A stretch of 64,000 bases of DNA from Acidimicrobiia bacterium (GCA_016871275.1 VFZG01000006.1:62001-126000); one strand, 5' to 3'. Counted from the stretch's first letter, positions 26,413 through 39,479 are shown. Notes: generated by a model from the letters alone, not told the origin. Numbers and translations are program-made.

Positions 26413-27221
26413 AGCTCACCCGGGTGATGGCGCTCGCGCGCAAGGACGCGTTCGAACTGCTGCGCAACCCCGGCGCGATTGTGCCAGCCGCGCTGATGGT
26501 GCTGGCCTCGCTGTTCCCTGCGTTCCTCGTCATCATCATCACCCCGCGCCTGATGGGCGAGACGCTGGAGGAGTCAGGGTCGTTCGCTGAGGAGGCGGCC
26601 GCTGCCGTCGGAGTGATTCCCGGCCTGGCGGGCCTGCAAGGCAACGCGCTCGTGCAGGCGTTCGTGTTCTACCAGTTTTCGCTGCTGTTGCTGCTGGTGC
26701 CGATCGTCGGCGCGATGTCGCTGGCCACGCATGCCGTAATCGGCGAGAAACAGTCGAAGGCGCTGGAGCCGATCCTGGCGACGCCCATCACGACGCTCGA
26801 ACTGCTGATCGCGAAGACGCTGAGTCCTTTCACACTTGCGCTGACGTTGAGCTGGACGGCGGCCGCGCTGTATCTCGCCGGCGCCGTCGCGTTCGGCGAA
26901 CCGGGCGTCTGGCAGGCGGTGGCCGGCGCTCGGTTCTTCATCATGTTCGGGCTACTCGGGCCACTGGCCGAGATGGCGACGCTGCTGGTCTCGGTGATCG
27001 TCTCGTCGCGCTCGAACGATCCGCGGTCGGCACAGCAGATCGCATCCCTGTGCATCCTTCCCGTCACGGCCCTGTTTGTCGCGCAGCTGATGGGGGTGGT
27101 GATGATCGGCACCCCGGCAATGCTGCTGGCGGCGGTGGCGCTGGCCCTGGTCGACGGCCTTCTGCTGTGGGTGGGCGTCCGGGTCTTCCAGCGGGAGTCG
27201 ATACTGACGCGGTGGAAGTAG
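26409..27221 (+). CDS. ABC-2 type permease
   Basis: 270 aa with six hydrophobic segments (first at about residues 25-47; others around 85-105, 135-160, 175-205, 215-235 and 235-255). The cytoplasmic GEKQSKALEPILATPITTLELL between helices 2 and 3 is the usual ABC-2/NatB-like coupling segment. It pairs with the upstream ATPase. Sequence alone does not show whether it is a homodimer. Confidence 0.83.
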   Translation: MKLTRVMALARKDAFELLRNPGAIVPAALMVLASLFPAFLVIIITPRLMGETLEESGSFAEEAAAAVGVIPGLAGLQGNALVQAFVFYQFSLLLLLVPIVGAMSLATHAVIGEKQSKALEPILATPITTLELLIAKTLSPFTLALTLSWTAAALYLAGAVAFGEPGVWQAVAGARFFIMFGLLGPLAEMATLLVSVIVSSRSNDPRSAQQIASLCILPVTALFVAQLMGVVMIGTPAMLLAAVALALVDGLLLWVGVRVFQRESILTRWK

Positions 27222-27223
27222 GT

Positions 27224-27296
27224 AAGACGCCACGGAGACACGGTGGCACGGAGCCGTGGGTCAATGGTGCTCCGCGGCTTGGCGTCTCCGTGGCGC
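27224..27296. repeat. Heptamer-type inverted repeat (GACGCCACGGAGAC arms)
   Basis: Left arm GACGCCACGGAGAC followed by degenerate CGGTGGC/CACGGAG units; right arm GCTCCGCGGCTT then GTCTCCGTGGCGC, the reverse complement of the left arm's start. It lies between the ABC permease and the fadR promoter. Confidence 0.65.
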
Positions 27297-27308
27297 ATTC
27301 CCAGCAGG

Positions 27309-27337
27309 TTGACACGCCGCGGCGAATGAATGACGAT
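27309..27337 (+). promoter_or_regulatory. Promoter of the fadR-fad operon
   Basis: Perfect -35 TTGACA (27309-27314), 17-nt spacer, -10 GACGAT (27332-27337; keeps A at position 2 and T at position 6). The -10 lies within the FadR palindrome. The predicted start near 27344 leaves ATG 27356 or 27380 as start codon. Confidence 0.6.
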
Positions 27338-27344
27338 TCATTCA
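27327..27344. promoter_or_regulatory. FadR-type operator, TGAATGA-N4-TCATTCA
   Basis: Perfect 18-bp palindrome TGAATGACGATTCATTCA. The Bacillus subtilis FadR (YsiA) site consensus, as I know it, is TGAATGA-N4-TCATTCA. It covers the -10 of the promoter, as expected of a repressor site relieved by long-chain acyl-CoA. Confidence 0.8.
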
Positions 27345-27355
27345 GCCGCCCGGCG

Positions 27356-28002
27356 ATGGCCGGCGTCAGCACATCCGCGATGCGCGCTACCTCATCTGCC
27401 CGGCGGTTATCGGTCGTTCGCCAACCGGCCGGGGTCGGCGACAAACGCGACCTGATCCTGAAGGCCGCGACCAAGGTGTTCGCGCGCCACGGGTTCTTCC
27501 AGTCGCAGGTCGCCGACGTGGCCAGCGTTGCCGGCGTGGCCGCGGGAACGGTCTATCTGTACTTCAAGGGCAAGGACGACCTGCTGGTGTCGATCTTCGA
27601 GCGATCGATGCGTGACGTGCTGGCCGAGGGCCGCGCCGCCATGGCGGGCGTGGACGGTCCCGCCGAGCGGCTGCGCCGGATTGCCCGGCTGCATCTGGAA
27701 CGGCTCGGCCGCGACAAGGATCTCGCCGTCGTGTTCCAGGTCGAGCTCCGCCACACCGTCAAGTTCATGGAGCGGTTCTCGGAGACCTTCCTGCAGGACT
27801 ACTTCGCGCTGATCCGCGCGGCAATCGTCGACGCGCAGCAGCAGGGCGTGTTCCGCAAGGACGTGAGCGCCACCACCGCGACGAAGATTTTCTTCGGTGC
27901 CCTCGACGAAATGGCGACCAACTTCGTGCTCAGCCGGCGCCGGCATGACCTGCGCGCCGAGGCGGATGCGGTCGTGGACCTGTTCATCAACGGAGTGAAA
28001 CG

Positions 28003-28006
<4 letters not shown>
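27356..28006 (+). CDS. fadR: TetR-family regulator, FadR-like
   Basis: 216 aa from ATG 27356 (ATG 27380 also possible; ATG 27326 is inside the operator and upstream of the predicted transcript). The N-terminal helix-turn-helix has DLILKAATKVFARHGFFQSQVADVA...GVAAGTVYLYFKGKDDLLVSIF, and the ligand domain has DLAVVFQVELRH and KIFFGALDEMATNFV. Both stretches recall B. subtilis FadR. It precedes fadN, overlapping it as TTGA, so it is probably an autoregulated repressor of the beta-oxidation operon. Confidence 0.82.
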
Positions 28007-30309
<2,303 letters not shown>

Positions 30310-30315
<6 letters not shown>

Positions 30316-30331
30316 GAACTAGGAACTAGAT
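30310..30331. repeat. Short heptamer run GGAACTA
   Basis: Two GGAACTA units and a GATCAGG unit follow in 7-nt register from the fadN stop (TAG 30313-30315). No inverted partner is seen. The start of the next gene is 10 nt beyond. Confidence 0.65.
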
Positions 30332-30340
30332 CAGGGACCA

Positions 30341-31135
30341 GTGAGCAAAGGTATCGTCGACAAGGGACACGGGACGCCGATCGTGCTCATTCCCGGCCTG
30401 CAGGGGCGCTGGGAGTGGATTCGTCCGGCCGTGGACGCCCTGGCGAAGCACTATCGCGTGATCACCTTCTCGTTGTGCGACGAGCGAACCAGCCCGTTCC
30501 CGTGCGATCCGAACAAGGCGTTCGACAACTATGTCGAACAGGTGGACATGGCGCTCGATCGGGCGCACCTCGAGAGGGCGGTGATTGCGGGGGTGTCGTA
30601 CGGCGGCCTGATCGCCGCCGAGTATGCCGCGCGCCGGCCGGCGCGCGTGCAGGGTCTGGTGCTCGCCAACGCGCTGCACAAGACGTGGCATCCCGACCGC
30701 ATGCAGCGCCGCTTTCTGAAGGCGCCGCGGCTGATGTCGCCGCTGTTCGTGGCCACCGCCCCGCGGCGGCTGCGGCCGGAAATGGTCGCCGCGTTTCCGC
30801 GCCGGATGACACGCCTGACATTCGAGATCACCTTCGGCCTGAGCGTGATGTCGGCGCTGGCATCGCCGTCGAAGATGGCGCGCCGGATTGAATGGTCGTC
30901 GCGACACCACTTTGCCGATGCCGGCCGCATTGGCGCACCGGCACTGATTGTCACCGGCGAGCCTGACCTCGACCGGGTCGTTCCGGTTGAGGTGACGCGG
31001 CGATACCTTGATGAACTGCCCTCGGCCAGGCACGTCGTGCTGCCGCGCACCGGCCACAACGGCCTGGTGACAAGGCCCGACGCGTTTGCCGAGGTGCTGG
31101 GAAGGTTTGTGGATGACGGCCGGCTTTCTGCGTGA
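30341..31135 (+). CDS. Alpha/beta hydrolase inside the fad operon
   Basis: 264 aa, GTG start. Nucleophile elbow GVSYGG (Ser about residue 87), acid in VTGEPDLDRVVP and histidine in LPRTGHNGLV form a complete catalytic triad; the oxyanion strand is VLIPGLQG. The place between fadN and fadA suggests a thioesterase or lipid esterase feeding beta-oxidation, but that is inference. No signal peptide, so cytoplasmic. Confidence 0.78.
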   Translation: MSKGIVDKGHGTPIVLIPGLQGRWEWIRPAVDALAKHYRVITFSLCDERTSPFPCDPNKAFDNYVEQVDMALDRAHLERAVIAGVSYGGLIAAEYAARRPARVQGLVLANALHKTWHPDRMQRRFLKAPRLMSPLFVATAPRRLRPEMVAAFPRRMTRLTFEITFGLSVMSALASPSKMARRIEWSSRHHFADAGRIGAPALIVTGEPDLDRVVPVEVTRRYLDELPSARHVVLPRTGHNGLVTRPDAFAEVLGRFVDDGRLSA

Positions 31136-31754
31136 GATTCCGGGCCCGGCCGGCCCGCTCGAAGCGCTGCTCGACACGCCCGACGGCGACGCGCGCGCGG
31201 TGGCGGTGTTCGGCCATCCGCATCCGCTGCACGGCGGCACCATGCACACCAAGGCGCTCTACCAGGCCGCCAAGGCGATGCCGCGCATCGGCGTCGCGGC
31301 GTTGCGATTCAACTTCCGCGGCGTCGGCCGCAGCGCCGGCACCATCGATGCCGGTCCCGGCGAGCAGGACGATTTTCGCGCCGCCATCACGTTTGCCGCG
31401 GAGCGGTTTCCCGACCTGCCGATCTGGGCCGGCGGGATGTCGTTCGGATCATGGATCGCGATGACCATTGGCGCGCTCGACACGCGCGTCTCGCTGCTGC
31501 TCGGCATTGCGCCGCCGGTCGATCGCTACGACTTCGAATCGCTCAAGACGTGCACCCTGCCCAAATTCATCATTCACGGCGAGACGGACGAACTGATCTC
31601 GCTCAAGGACGTGCGCAGGTTCTACGCGCAGATCCCGGAACCGAAGGAGCTGGTCACGATCGAGGACGCCAACCATTTGTTCGAAGGCAAGACGTCGCTG
31701 GTCGGCGAGGCGGTCGAGGACTTGCTCGCGGATTTTCACACCGTCAGGACGTAA
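31113..31754 (+). CDS. Alpha/beta hydrolase, COG2945-like
   Basis: 213 aa from ATG 31113, overlapping the previous gene by 23 bp. The N-terminal [16 protein letters not shown] is the hallmark of a widespread predicted hydrolase family; the nucleophile is in GGMSFGSW, the acid in HGETDELI and the histidine in DANHLFEG. Family substrates are not established. It is embedded in the fad operon and followed by fadA after 11 nt. Confidence 0.82.
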   Translation: MTAGFLREIPGPAGPLEALLDTPDGDARAVAVFGHPHPLHGGTMHTKALYQAAKAMPRIGVAALRFNFRGVGRSAGTIDAGPGEQDDFRAAITFAAERFPDLPIWAGGMSFGSWIAMTIGALDTRVSLLLGIAPPVDRYDFESLKTCTLPKFIIHGETDELISLKDVRRFYAQIPEPKELVTIEDANHLFEGKTSLVGEAVEDLLADFHTVRT

Positions 31755-31765
31755 GGACGATACCC

Positions 31766-32941
<1,176 letters not shown>

Positions 32942-32943
32942 CG

Positions 32944-34728
32944 ATGGCGACGGCAACGAAGGAAGCAGCGGTCAGGGGCGGCGCGTGGCTGATCGAGCCG
33001 ACCGATCCGTCAACGGTAATGACGCCCGAGAAGCTCACCGACGAGCACAAGCTGATTCACCAGACCGCCACCGAGTTCATCAACGGCGAGGTGATCCCGG
33101 CCACCGGGCGGCTCGAGCAGAAGGACTGGGCGCTGCAGCGCGAGTTAATCAAGAAGTGCGGCAGCCTGGGTCTGTTCGGCACCAATATCCCGGAGGAATA
33201 CGGCGGCGTCGATCTCGACAAGATCTCGACGCTGATTGTCTCCGAGGTGATTTCCGGCCACGCATCGTTCGCCACCACCTTCGGCGCGCAGGCCAATCTC
33301 ACCGTCCTGCCGATCTACATGTTCGGCACCGAGGCGCAGAAGCAGCACTACCTGCCCGGCCTGGTGTCGGGCGAGCTGGCCGGCGCCTACGGCCTCAGCG
33401 AATCCGGATCGGGTTCCGATGCGCTGGGAGCCAAGACCAAGGCGATGAAGCAGCCTGATGGCAGTTACGTGCTGTCGGGCGAGAAGATGTGGATCAGCAA
33501 CGGCGGCTTTGCCGACGTCTTCATCATCTTCGCCAAGGTCGACGGCGAGCACTTCTCCGCCTTCATCGTCGAGCGAAAATGGCCCGGCGTGTCGAGCGGC
33601 AAGGAAGAACACAAGCTCGGGCTGCACGGATCGTCGACGACGCCGATCATCCTGCAGGATGTGAGAGTGCCGGCCGATGCGCTGCTGGGCGAAGTCGGCA
33701 AGGGCCACAAGATCGCGTTCAACGTGCTGAACTTCGGCCGCTTCAAGCTGGGCGCCATGTGCTCGGGCGGCACCAAGATCAACATCCGTGAAGCGGCCAA
33801 GTACGCGGCGTCACGCAAGCAGTTCAACACGCCGATCGCCAGCTTCGGCGCCATCAAGCACAAGCTTGGCGAGATGACGGCGCGGGCCTACGCGCTCGAC
33901 AGCATGCTGTACCGTACGGCCGGCCTGATCGAGCGGCGCATTGCCGCCAGCCCTAAGCAGGCCAACGACGGTACGCCGACGCTGCAGGCGCTCGAAGAGT
34001 TCGCGGTGGAGGCCTCGATCGCCAAGGTGCTGGGCAGCGAGACCCTGGACTTCGCCATCGACGAGAACCTGCAGATCCACGGCGGCAACGGCTTCGTGCA
34101 CGACTACCCGCCCGAGGGCCACTACCGCGATGCGCGCGTCAATCGCATTTTCGAAGGCACCAACGAGATCAATCGCCTGCTGATCCCCGGCATGCTGATG
34201 AAGAAGGCCGTCAAGGGCGAGCTGCCGCTGCTGGCCGCCGCCAAGGCGCTCCAGGACGAAATCATGAGCCCGTCAATGGGCGTCCCGGACGACGGCGATG
34301 GCGTGCTGGCGGCTGAGGCGCGCGCGGTCGCGGCCTGCAAGAAGGTGGTGTTGATGGTCGCCGGAACGGCCATGCAGCGCTACGGCCAGAAGCTGGAGCA
34401 GGAACAGGAAGTCCTCAGCTTCCTCGCCGACATTCTGATCGACGCCTATTCAGCGGACAGCGCGGTGCTGCGGGCCCAGGATGCCGCGGGACGGCAGCTC
34501 TCCAACGCCAGCCTGCACGAAGATGCCGCGCGCGTGGCGGTGAACGAAGCGGCCGGCCGCATCGAGCTGGCGGCGCGGAGCGCCCTGGCCGCAATGGCGG
34601 ACGGTGACGTGCTGAGGACGCAGCTGGCGGCCTTGCGCCGCCTGCTCAAGGTCACGCCGGTCAACACGGTTGCACTGCGCCGACGCCTGGCTGACGCGAC
34701 GGTCGCAAAGGGGGGATACGTGTTCTGA
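32944..34728 (+). CDS. fadE: FadE, acyl-CoA dehydrogenase
   Basis: 594 aa from ATG 32944, matching Bacillus FadE in length as I recall; ATG 32938 is too close to the AAAGGA ribosome site. FAD-dependent first step of beta-oxidation. The core has YGLSESGSGSDALGAKTKA (FAD/substrate), WISNGGFADVFIIFAKV, and the catalytic glutamate in RIFEGTNEINR. A C-terminal helical extension of about 200 residues characterises this larger ACAD class. Electron-transfer flavoprotein genes are not in the window. Confidence 0.92.
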   Translation: MATATKEAAVRGGAWLIEPTDPSTVMTPEKLTDEHKLIHQTATEFINGEVIPATGRLEQKDWALQRELIKKCGSLGLFGTNIPEEYGGVDLDKISTLIVSEVISGHASFATTFGAQANLTVLPIYMFGTEAQKQHYLPGLVSGELAGAYGLSESGSGSDALGAKTKAMKQPDGSYVLSGEKMWISNGGFADVFIIFAKVDGEHFSAFIVERKWPGVSSGKEEHKLGLHGSSTTPIILQDVRVPADALLGEVGKGHKIAFNVLNFGRFKLGAMCSGGTKINIREAAKYAASRKQFNTPIASFGAIKHKLGEMTARAYALDSMLYRTAGLIERRIAASPKQANDGTPTLQALEEFAVEASIAKVLGSETLDFAIDENLQIHGGNGFVHDYPPEGHYRDARVNRIFEGTNEINRLLIPGMLMKKAVKGELPLLAAAKALQDEIMSPSMGVPDDGDGVLAAEARAVAACKKVVLMVAGTAMQRYGQKLEQEQEVLSFLADILIDAYSADSAVLRAQDAAGRQLSNASLHEDAARVAVNEAAGRIELAARSALAAMADGDVLRTQLAALRRLLKVTPVNTVALRRRLADATVAKGGYVF

Positions 34729-34773
34729 GTTGGCGGTTGGCAGTTTCCCGACATTCAACTGCCGGTTACTGGC
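34726..34773. repeat. Heptamer-type inverted repeat between convergent genes
   Basis: Left GTTGGCGGTTGGCAGTT (from the fadE stop) faces right CAACTGCCGGTTACTGGCC; the arms are imperfect complements with about 7-nt spacing of TTGGCAG/TTGGCGG units. The right arm covers the start of the next gene's 3' end. Confidence 0.6.
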
Positions 34774-36124
34774 CGCTTGCTCGAATGGCCGCGGGAACGG
34801 CGTCTCGGACGGTCTCGACGATGCGGTCGATTTCGGCGTCGGTGATCACTAGTGGTGGCGCCAGGCAGATGCTATCGAGCGCCACTCTCGTATAGAGCCC
34901 GCGATCGAGTAGTGCGTCAGTGAGCTTCTGCGTCATGCCCGCCTCGGGCGGGAACGATTGCCTGGTCGCCTTATCGGCGACCACTTCTACCGCCGCCATC
35001 AGGCCGAGCCCGCGGACGTTGCCAATCCCGTCCATCGATTCGAGCGCGCGCAGCCCGTCCATCAACCGCTGGCCAGCGGTCGCCGCTCGGAGGATGAGGT
35101 TCTCCTGCTCGAGGATATCGATGTTGCGCAGCGCGACGGCGCAGCACGTCGGATGCCCCGAGTAGGTGAAGGCGTGCATCCATCGTTTCGATGCCGGCAC
35201 GCTGTTGATGGCGTCGCGCAATCTGTCTGACACGCCAATGCCGCCGAGCGGCACGTAGCCGCTGGTAATGCCCTTGGCAAACTGCATGATGTCGGGCTCG
35301 ACACCGAAGTGCTCGAGCCCGAACCACGTGCCGGTCCGGCCGAAACCCGTGATGACGTCATCGGCAATCAACAGCACGTCGTACTGGTCGCAGATCTCAC
35401 GTATGCGCGTGAAGTAGTCGCGCGGCGGGACGATCACGCCGCCGGCCCCCTGCACGGGTTCGGCGATCAACGCCGCCACCGTCTCGGGACCCTCTGACAA
35501 AATCGCGGCTTCGAGCTGATTGGCGGCAGCGACGCCGATGCTGATCGAAGCATCGGTGTTGACGAACCGGTACGGATCGGGCGCGTCGATGTGTGAAAAG
35601 CCCGGCGTGCGCGGCTCGAACATCGGCCAGAACGCCGGCAATCCTGTGGCGCTCATCGCCGCCAGCGTCAGTCCGTGATAGCCGCGGCGGCGGGAGATCA
35701 CCTTGAACTTGTCCGGCTTGCCGGCGGCCTTCCAGTAGAACCGCGCCGTCTTGATCGACGTCTCGGTCGACTCCGCCCCGCCGCTCGTGAAGTAGAAGGT
35801 ATTGATCGACGGGTAGACCAGCCGGCTCAGTCGATCGGCCAGCGCGATGGCGGGTTCGTTGCTGCCGCCGGCATAGGCAGAGTGGAACGCCAGCGTCGAC
35901 ATTTGACGGCTGGCGGCCTCGGCCAGCTCGGTGCGGCCATGGCCGACGTTGACGTTCCACAAGCCCGCCAGACCATCGATGTACTCACGGCCGGTGTGAT
36001 CCTTGATGATCGCGCCCTTGCCCGACACCCACACGCGCGTCGCCGCATAGGCGGATGGGTGATGCAACGGGTGCATCAGGTGCGCGCGATCGCGATCGAT
36101 GGCGGATGGATTCCCCGATGCCAT
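34766..36124 (-). CDS. Class III (omega) aminotransferase
   Basis: 452 aa. PLP-binding lysine in FAKGITSGYVPLGG; LLIADDVITGFGRTG carries the Asp that holds the pyridine nitrogen; SGGAESTETSIKTARFYWKA is the phosphate-binding stretch. The family includes beta-alanine:pyruvate and putrescine aminotransferases; the amino donor cannot be told. A good ribosome site (AGGAAC) precedes ATG 36124. Seven bases separate it from the ADC-like gene, so the two are probably cotranscribed. Confidence 0.88.
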   Translation of the reverse strand: MASGNPSAIDRDRAHLMHPLHHPSAYAATRVWVSGKGAIIKDHTGREYIDGLAGLWNVNVGHGRTELAEAASRQMSTLAFHSAYAGGSNEPAIALADRLSRLVYPSINTFYFTSGGAESTETSIKTARFYWKAAGKPDKFKVISRRRGYHGLTLAAMSATGLPAFWPMFEPRTPGFSHIDAPDPYRFVNTDASISIGVAAANQLEAAILSEGPETVAALIAEPVQGAGGVIVPPRDYFTRIREICDQYDVLLIADDVITGFGRTGTWFGLEHFGVEPDIMQFAKGITSGYVPLGGIGVSDRLRDAINSVPASKRWMHAFTYSGHPTCCAVALRNIDILEQENLILRAATAGQRLMDGLRALESMDGIGNVRGLGLMAAVEVVADKATRQSFPPEAGMTQKLTDALLDRGLYTRVALDSICLAPPLVITDAEIDRIVETVRDAVPAAIRASGQ

Positions 36125-36130
36125 TGGTTC

Positions 36131-37066
36131 CTATCGGATGATCCGCTGGTCGCTGAGATCCTTGCCGCCGACGCTCTTGCTGAGGGTGGCGCCGCGGAAC
36201 TCCACGACGTCGAGTTCGGCAAAGGCGTTGACGATCATGTACTGGGTGGGCATGTCTTCCCACCGCGCGCGGTGGAACTTCACCGATCCGCCCTTGCCGC
36301 GCCACAGTTCGAGCGTACGTTGCGCGGAGCCGCCGGCGGGCGTGATGACGGCGTAGGAGGCATCCGCCTTGCCCCACTCGCCGGTACGAGGCATGTATTT
36401 GTAGTGCATCTGGCCACGCAGCACCGCCGTTCCATTGGTTCCGGTCGTTCCGGCAGCTCCAGCCGCTGGTGCGGCAGCGGCGGGGAGTGACACCTGTGCC
36501 AAGCCGGTCAGCTCCATCTCCAGAAATGGGAACTCAAGCCAGCTGGCGGTAACCCGCGCGCTGTCGCCGAGCATGCGAGCGGGCGGCAGCTCGGCATACA
36601 GCTTCGAGAAGCCGAGCTCTTCGCGGCCGGTGATGATCGGATCGGTGAGGTTCTCCCACAGGATCAGCAGGAACGTGCCGGTGGCCGTGTCCTGCTTGCC
36701 TGTGAACGTCACCGGGAACGACACCCCGAGCGTATTGTAGCCACGACCCGCCAGCCACGGGATCTCCGTGAAGTAGGTCATGTTGACCGTGACGACCGGT
36801 TGTCCGTTGATCGCGAAGCCGGGCGGCAGCAGCTTCTGCATCTGCTCGCGCTTGCTCAGGAAGCTGACCGAGAGCACCGTCGACTTGGGCGCGTTGGTCC
36901 AGTCGAAGGCCTTGCGATCGGGGCCCTTGCGGGGACCGGTGGCGGGACCGAAGTGCGTCGGCATTCGGTACCACTCGCCGGGGATGAAGACGTAGTTTTC
37001 CGATTGCGCAGCGGCCGTTGACGCCGACAGCAGCAACAGAGCCAGGGCGAAGGTGCAGGACCTCAT
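36131..37066 (-). CDS. Exported acetoacetate-decarboxylase-like protein
   Basis: 311 aa. Signal peptide (MRSCTFALALLLLSASTAAAQ). The body matches the ADC fold: PPGFAINGQPVVTVNMTYF, and GREELGFSKLYAEL with Lys155 at the position of the Schiff-base lysine (the usual Pro before it is Ser). An Ala/Gly/Thr-rich insertion (about residues 190-215) interrupts the C-terminal part. Export is unusual for ADC enzymes, so it may act on a periplasmic keto acid or be a non-decarboxylating relative. Confidence 0.7.
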   Translation of the reverse strand: MRSCTFALALLLLSASTAAAQSENYVFIPGEWYRMPTHFGPATGPRKGPDRKAFDWTNAPKSTVLSVSFLSKREQMQKLLPPGFAINGQPVVTVNMTYFTEIPWLAGRGYNTLGVSFPVTFTGKQDTATGTFLLILWENLTDPIITGREELGFSKLYAELPPARMLGDSARVTASWLEFPFLEMELTGLAQVSLPAAAAPAAGAAGTTGTNGTAVLRGQMHYKYMPRTGEWGKADASYAVITPAGGSAQRTLELWRGKGGSVKFHRARWEDMPTQYMIVNAFAELDVVEFRGATLSKSVGGKDLSDQRIIR

Positions 37067-37072
37067 GGGCGA

Positions 37073-37078
37073 AGTGTA
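37073..37078 (-). promoter_or_regulatory. -10-like TACACT six nt before the ADC-like gene
   Basis: Minus-strand TACACT (37078-37073) lies 6 nt from ATG 37066, so a start at or beside the A of ATG is predicted. At 17-nt spacing the upstream hexamer is a weak TTTCAA. Confidence 0.4.
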
Positions 37079-37122
37079 AGGTCTGGCGCGTGAACTTGAA
37101 ACCCTAAACTTCGGGCTGCTCT

Positions 37123-39429
37123 CTAGCGCTGGAGCAGGTAGGTGGCTTTCACGACCAGCTGCCGATCCTTCCTGCCAAAGATGTCGGCGGGCAGGCCGGT
37201 TTGCGACTGGTCGTTGTAGACGACATAGAGGTCGCTGCCGGGGCGGTAGATGAAGTTGAAGCGCACGTTGTTCGAAATCTCGTGGGTCGACGTGTTGTAT
37301 TGCGTCAGGCTGCGGATCGTCATGCGTGGCGAGAACGTGTAGTCGACTCGCAGCGTCGACAGGTTGACCACGAACCTGCCCCACGGCATGTCCACCTCGT
37401 TGCGGTTGTACTGCAGCTCCGTCGAGAACCGGCTGGTGACACGCGCGCCGGCGGCGGCCGACAGGTTCAGGCGCGAGCCGCCATAGAAGTCCGCGGGCGT
37501 CACCGACAGCCGCTGGTAGATGCGGCGGCCCGGGCTGGTGTTGAGCATGAAGTACCACTCGTGCATTGAATAGATGCCCGACGGAATCGTCACGTTGGGC
37601 CGGATGCGGAACGGGACGTCGAGCACGTCGAGCACCTTCTGGTAGAACACGTTGATGAAGGTGTCGTCGCGCAGCGTCGTGCCGAGCATCAGGTGGTGGT
37701 TGCGGTAGACCAGCCGGTTGCTCTGGTCGGTCGTATAGGTCAACACGTACATCGGCTCGTAGAGCTTGACCCGGCCGGTCTTGGGCCGGGGGGTGGGGCC
37801 GAAGTACGCCTTGGTGGTGCGGATGCCGGTGCGCTGCACGAAGCCGGCCTCGGCGTTGAAGTTCTCCTGCACGTCGAGGTAGTTCAGGTACAGGTTCCAC
37901 TTCGGATCGCGGTAGGCGATGCGTCCGAAGTAGGCCATGTCGTTGCCATCCCTGCCCGGAGTCGCGGTCTTGGCGAGATAGCCCTGGACCTGCAGGTTGT
38001 TGCTCGGGATCAGGTTGACGTCCACGCCCATGGTGCGGTTGAAGTGCGAGCTGCCGCTGCCGGTGGCATCCTTGTTGATGAAGATCGCGCCGACGCGCGA
38101 GCGTTTCAGGACGTCGCGGCTGTAGCGGCCGACAAAGAAGTTCGCCCCCTGCACACCCAACGCTTCGTCGGTCTGGATGTCGAGCACGCCGATGTTGTTG
38201 CGCCCCGACTTGCCGGCCACGCGCACGCCGCCGAGGATCGGGAGCGGCGTGCCTGAAGCGGACAGGCCGATGCGGCGGCTGAAGAACAGGTCGGTCTGCA
38301 CCTGCGTCGGGGTGAACGCGGTGCCCGTGCCCATGGTGAAGAAGTTCGAGTTCTCGAGGAAGAAATCGCGCTTCTCGGGATAGAACAATCCGAAACGCGT
38401 CAGGTTGACCTGCTGCTCGTCCACTTCCACCTGCGCGAAGTCGGTGTTCACGGTGACGTCCAGGTTGAGACCGGCCGTCAGCCCGTAGCGAGCGTCGAGT
38501 CCGAGGTCGCGAATCACGTCGGTGGTCTTGTTGGTAGCGCTGGCGTGCACGTTGCGGACGCCGCCGATCATGAACGGCTTCAGACGCAGATCAAGGCCGC
38601 GCGAAATATCGGACAGCCCGTGCAGCTCGCCGGCCAGGCTGACGCGGGTCAGCGAGTAGGACTTCGGAATCGGCGACCACAGCACGGTTTCGTTCTTGCG
38701 CCGGATGTGGCGCTGGAAGTTGACACCCCACACCAGCGACGTGCTCGGCACGAAGCGCACCGTGCTGAACGGGATCTCGATCTCCGCCGTCCAGCCGTCG
38801 CTGACGATCCGTGCCGCCGCATCCCACACGCCGTCCCAGTTGCGGTTGATGTTGGCGGTGCCGCCGCGGCCGCCGCCCTCGCCCTCGTCGAAGATCTGCT
38901 GCTCGAGCTTCGCGCCGAGCGGCGTGGTGACGAACATGTAGCCGTTGCGCGAATCGTGGAACGTATCGAGGATCACCTGGAAGTTGTCCTCGTCGAACAA
39001 CCGGTCGGCATCGCGGCGCATTTCGGTCGCGGTCACCGCCAGCGACGCATACGCGCGCACGCCGATGTAGAGGTGGCCGGCGTCGAACAGCACGCGCACC
39101 TCGGTCCGGTCGGTGGCGGGCTGCCCTTCCTGGGGCTCCTGCTGCACGAACTGATCGACCGCCGGGGCCGCCGCCCATGCCGCCTCATCCAGCACGCCGT
39201 CGATGCGGGGCGACTCGGTGACGCGCTGCGCGGTGATGGTCGGCCGCTCGCGGCCCGCCTGCGATGCGAGTGGCGCGGCCGGCTTCACGGCGGGCGGAGT
39301 GTCGTGCTTGTGTTCGGTGGTCTGAGCGAACGAAATAGCGGGGATGAAGGCGAGCAGTGCGGCGGCCAGGCCGCAACAACATCCCCATCCGCAAAGGATA
39401 GCAAGGACCGAGGCGCGAACGTTCTTCAT
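37123..39429 (-). CDS. DUF5916 outer-membrane protein with CBM9-like domain
   Basis: 768 aa. A long signal peptide (residues 1-35) is followed by a family 9 carbohydrate-binding-like domain (about 60-240: IDGVLDEAAWAAAPAVDQF ... DNFQVILDTFHDSRNGYMF). The rest is a large beta-strand region rich in alternating aromatic and polar residues ending in TYLLQR, typical of an outer-membrane barrel. Such DUF5916 proteins are common in Acidobacteriota and Bacteroidota; ligands are unknown. ATG 39429 gives the signal peptide. Confidence 0.85.
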   Translation of the reverse strand: MKNVRASVLAILCGWGCCCGLAAALLAFIPAISFAQTTEHKHDTPPAVKPAAPLASQAGRERPTITAQRVTESPRIDGVLDEAAWAAAPAVDQFVQQEPQEGQPATDRTEVRVLFDAGHLYIGVRAYASLAVTATEMRRDADRLFDEDNFQVILDTFHDSRNGYMFVTTPLGAKLEQQIFDEGEGGGRGGTANINRNWDGVWDAAARIVSDGWTAEIEIPFSTVRFVPSTSLVWGVNFQRHIRRKNETVLWSPIPKSYSLTRVSLAGELHGLSDISRGLDLRLKPFMIGGVRNVHASATNKTTDVIRDLGLDARYGLTAGLNLDVTVNTDFAQVEVDEQQVNLTRFGLFYPEKRDFFLENSNFFTMGTGTAFTPTQVQTDLFFSRRIGLSASGTPLPILGGVRVAGKSGRNNIGVLDIQTDEALGVQGANFFVGRYSRDVLKRSRVGAIFINKDATGSGSSHFNRTMGVDVNLIPSNNLQVQGYLAKTATPGRDGNDMAYFGRIAYRDPKWNLYLNYLDVQENFNAEAGFVQRTGIRTTKAYFGPTPRPKTGRVKLYEPMYVLTYTTDQSNRLVYRNHHLMLGTTLRDDTFINVFYQKVLDVLDVPFRIRPNVTIPSGIYSMHEWYFMLNTSPGRRIYQRLSVTPADFYGGSRLNLSAAAGARVTSRFSTELQYNRNEVDMPWGRFVVNLSTLRVDYTFSPRMTIRSLTQYNTSTHEISNNVRFNFIYRPGSDLYVVYNDQSQTGLPADIFGRKDRQLVVKATYLLQR

Positions 39430-39444
39430 GATGAATACACCACT

Positions 39445-39450
39445 ATTGTA
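39445..39450 (-). promoter_or_regulatory. -10-like TACAAT before DUF5916
   Basis: Minus-strand TACAAT (39450-39445), 15 nt before ATG 39429. No clear -35. Confidence 0.35.
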
Positions 39451-39479
39451 CTGACGGCCCGGCGGTGGATGGTCGTCAT

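Noticed and set aside
27224-27296. Insertion-sequence end or attachment site
   Set aside because: No transposase or integrase nearby and no target-site duplication; fits the heptamer family better.
37067-37900. N-terminal extension of the ADC-like gene into DUF5916
   Set aside because: Overlaps an established gene on the same strand in another frame; the signal peptide starts at ATG 37066.
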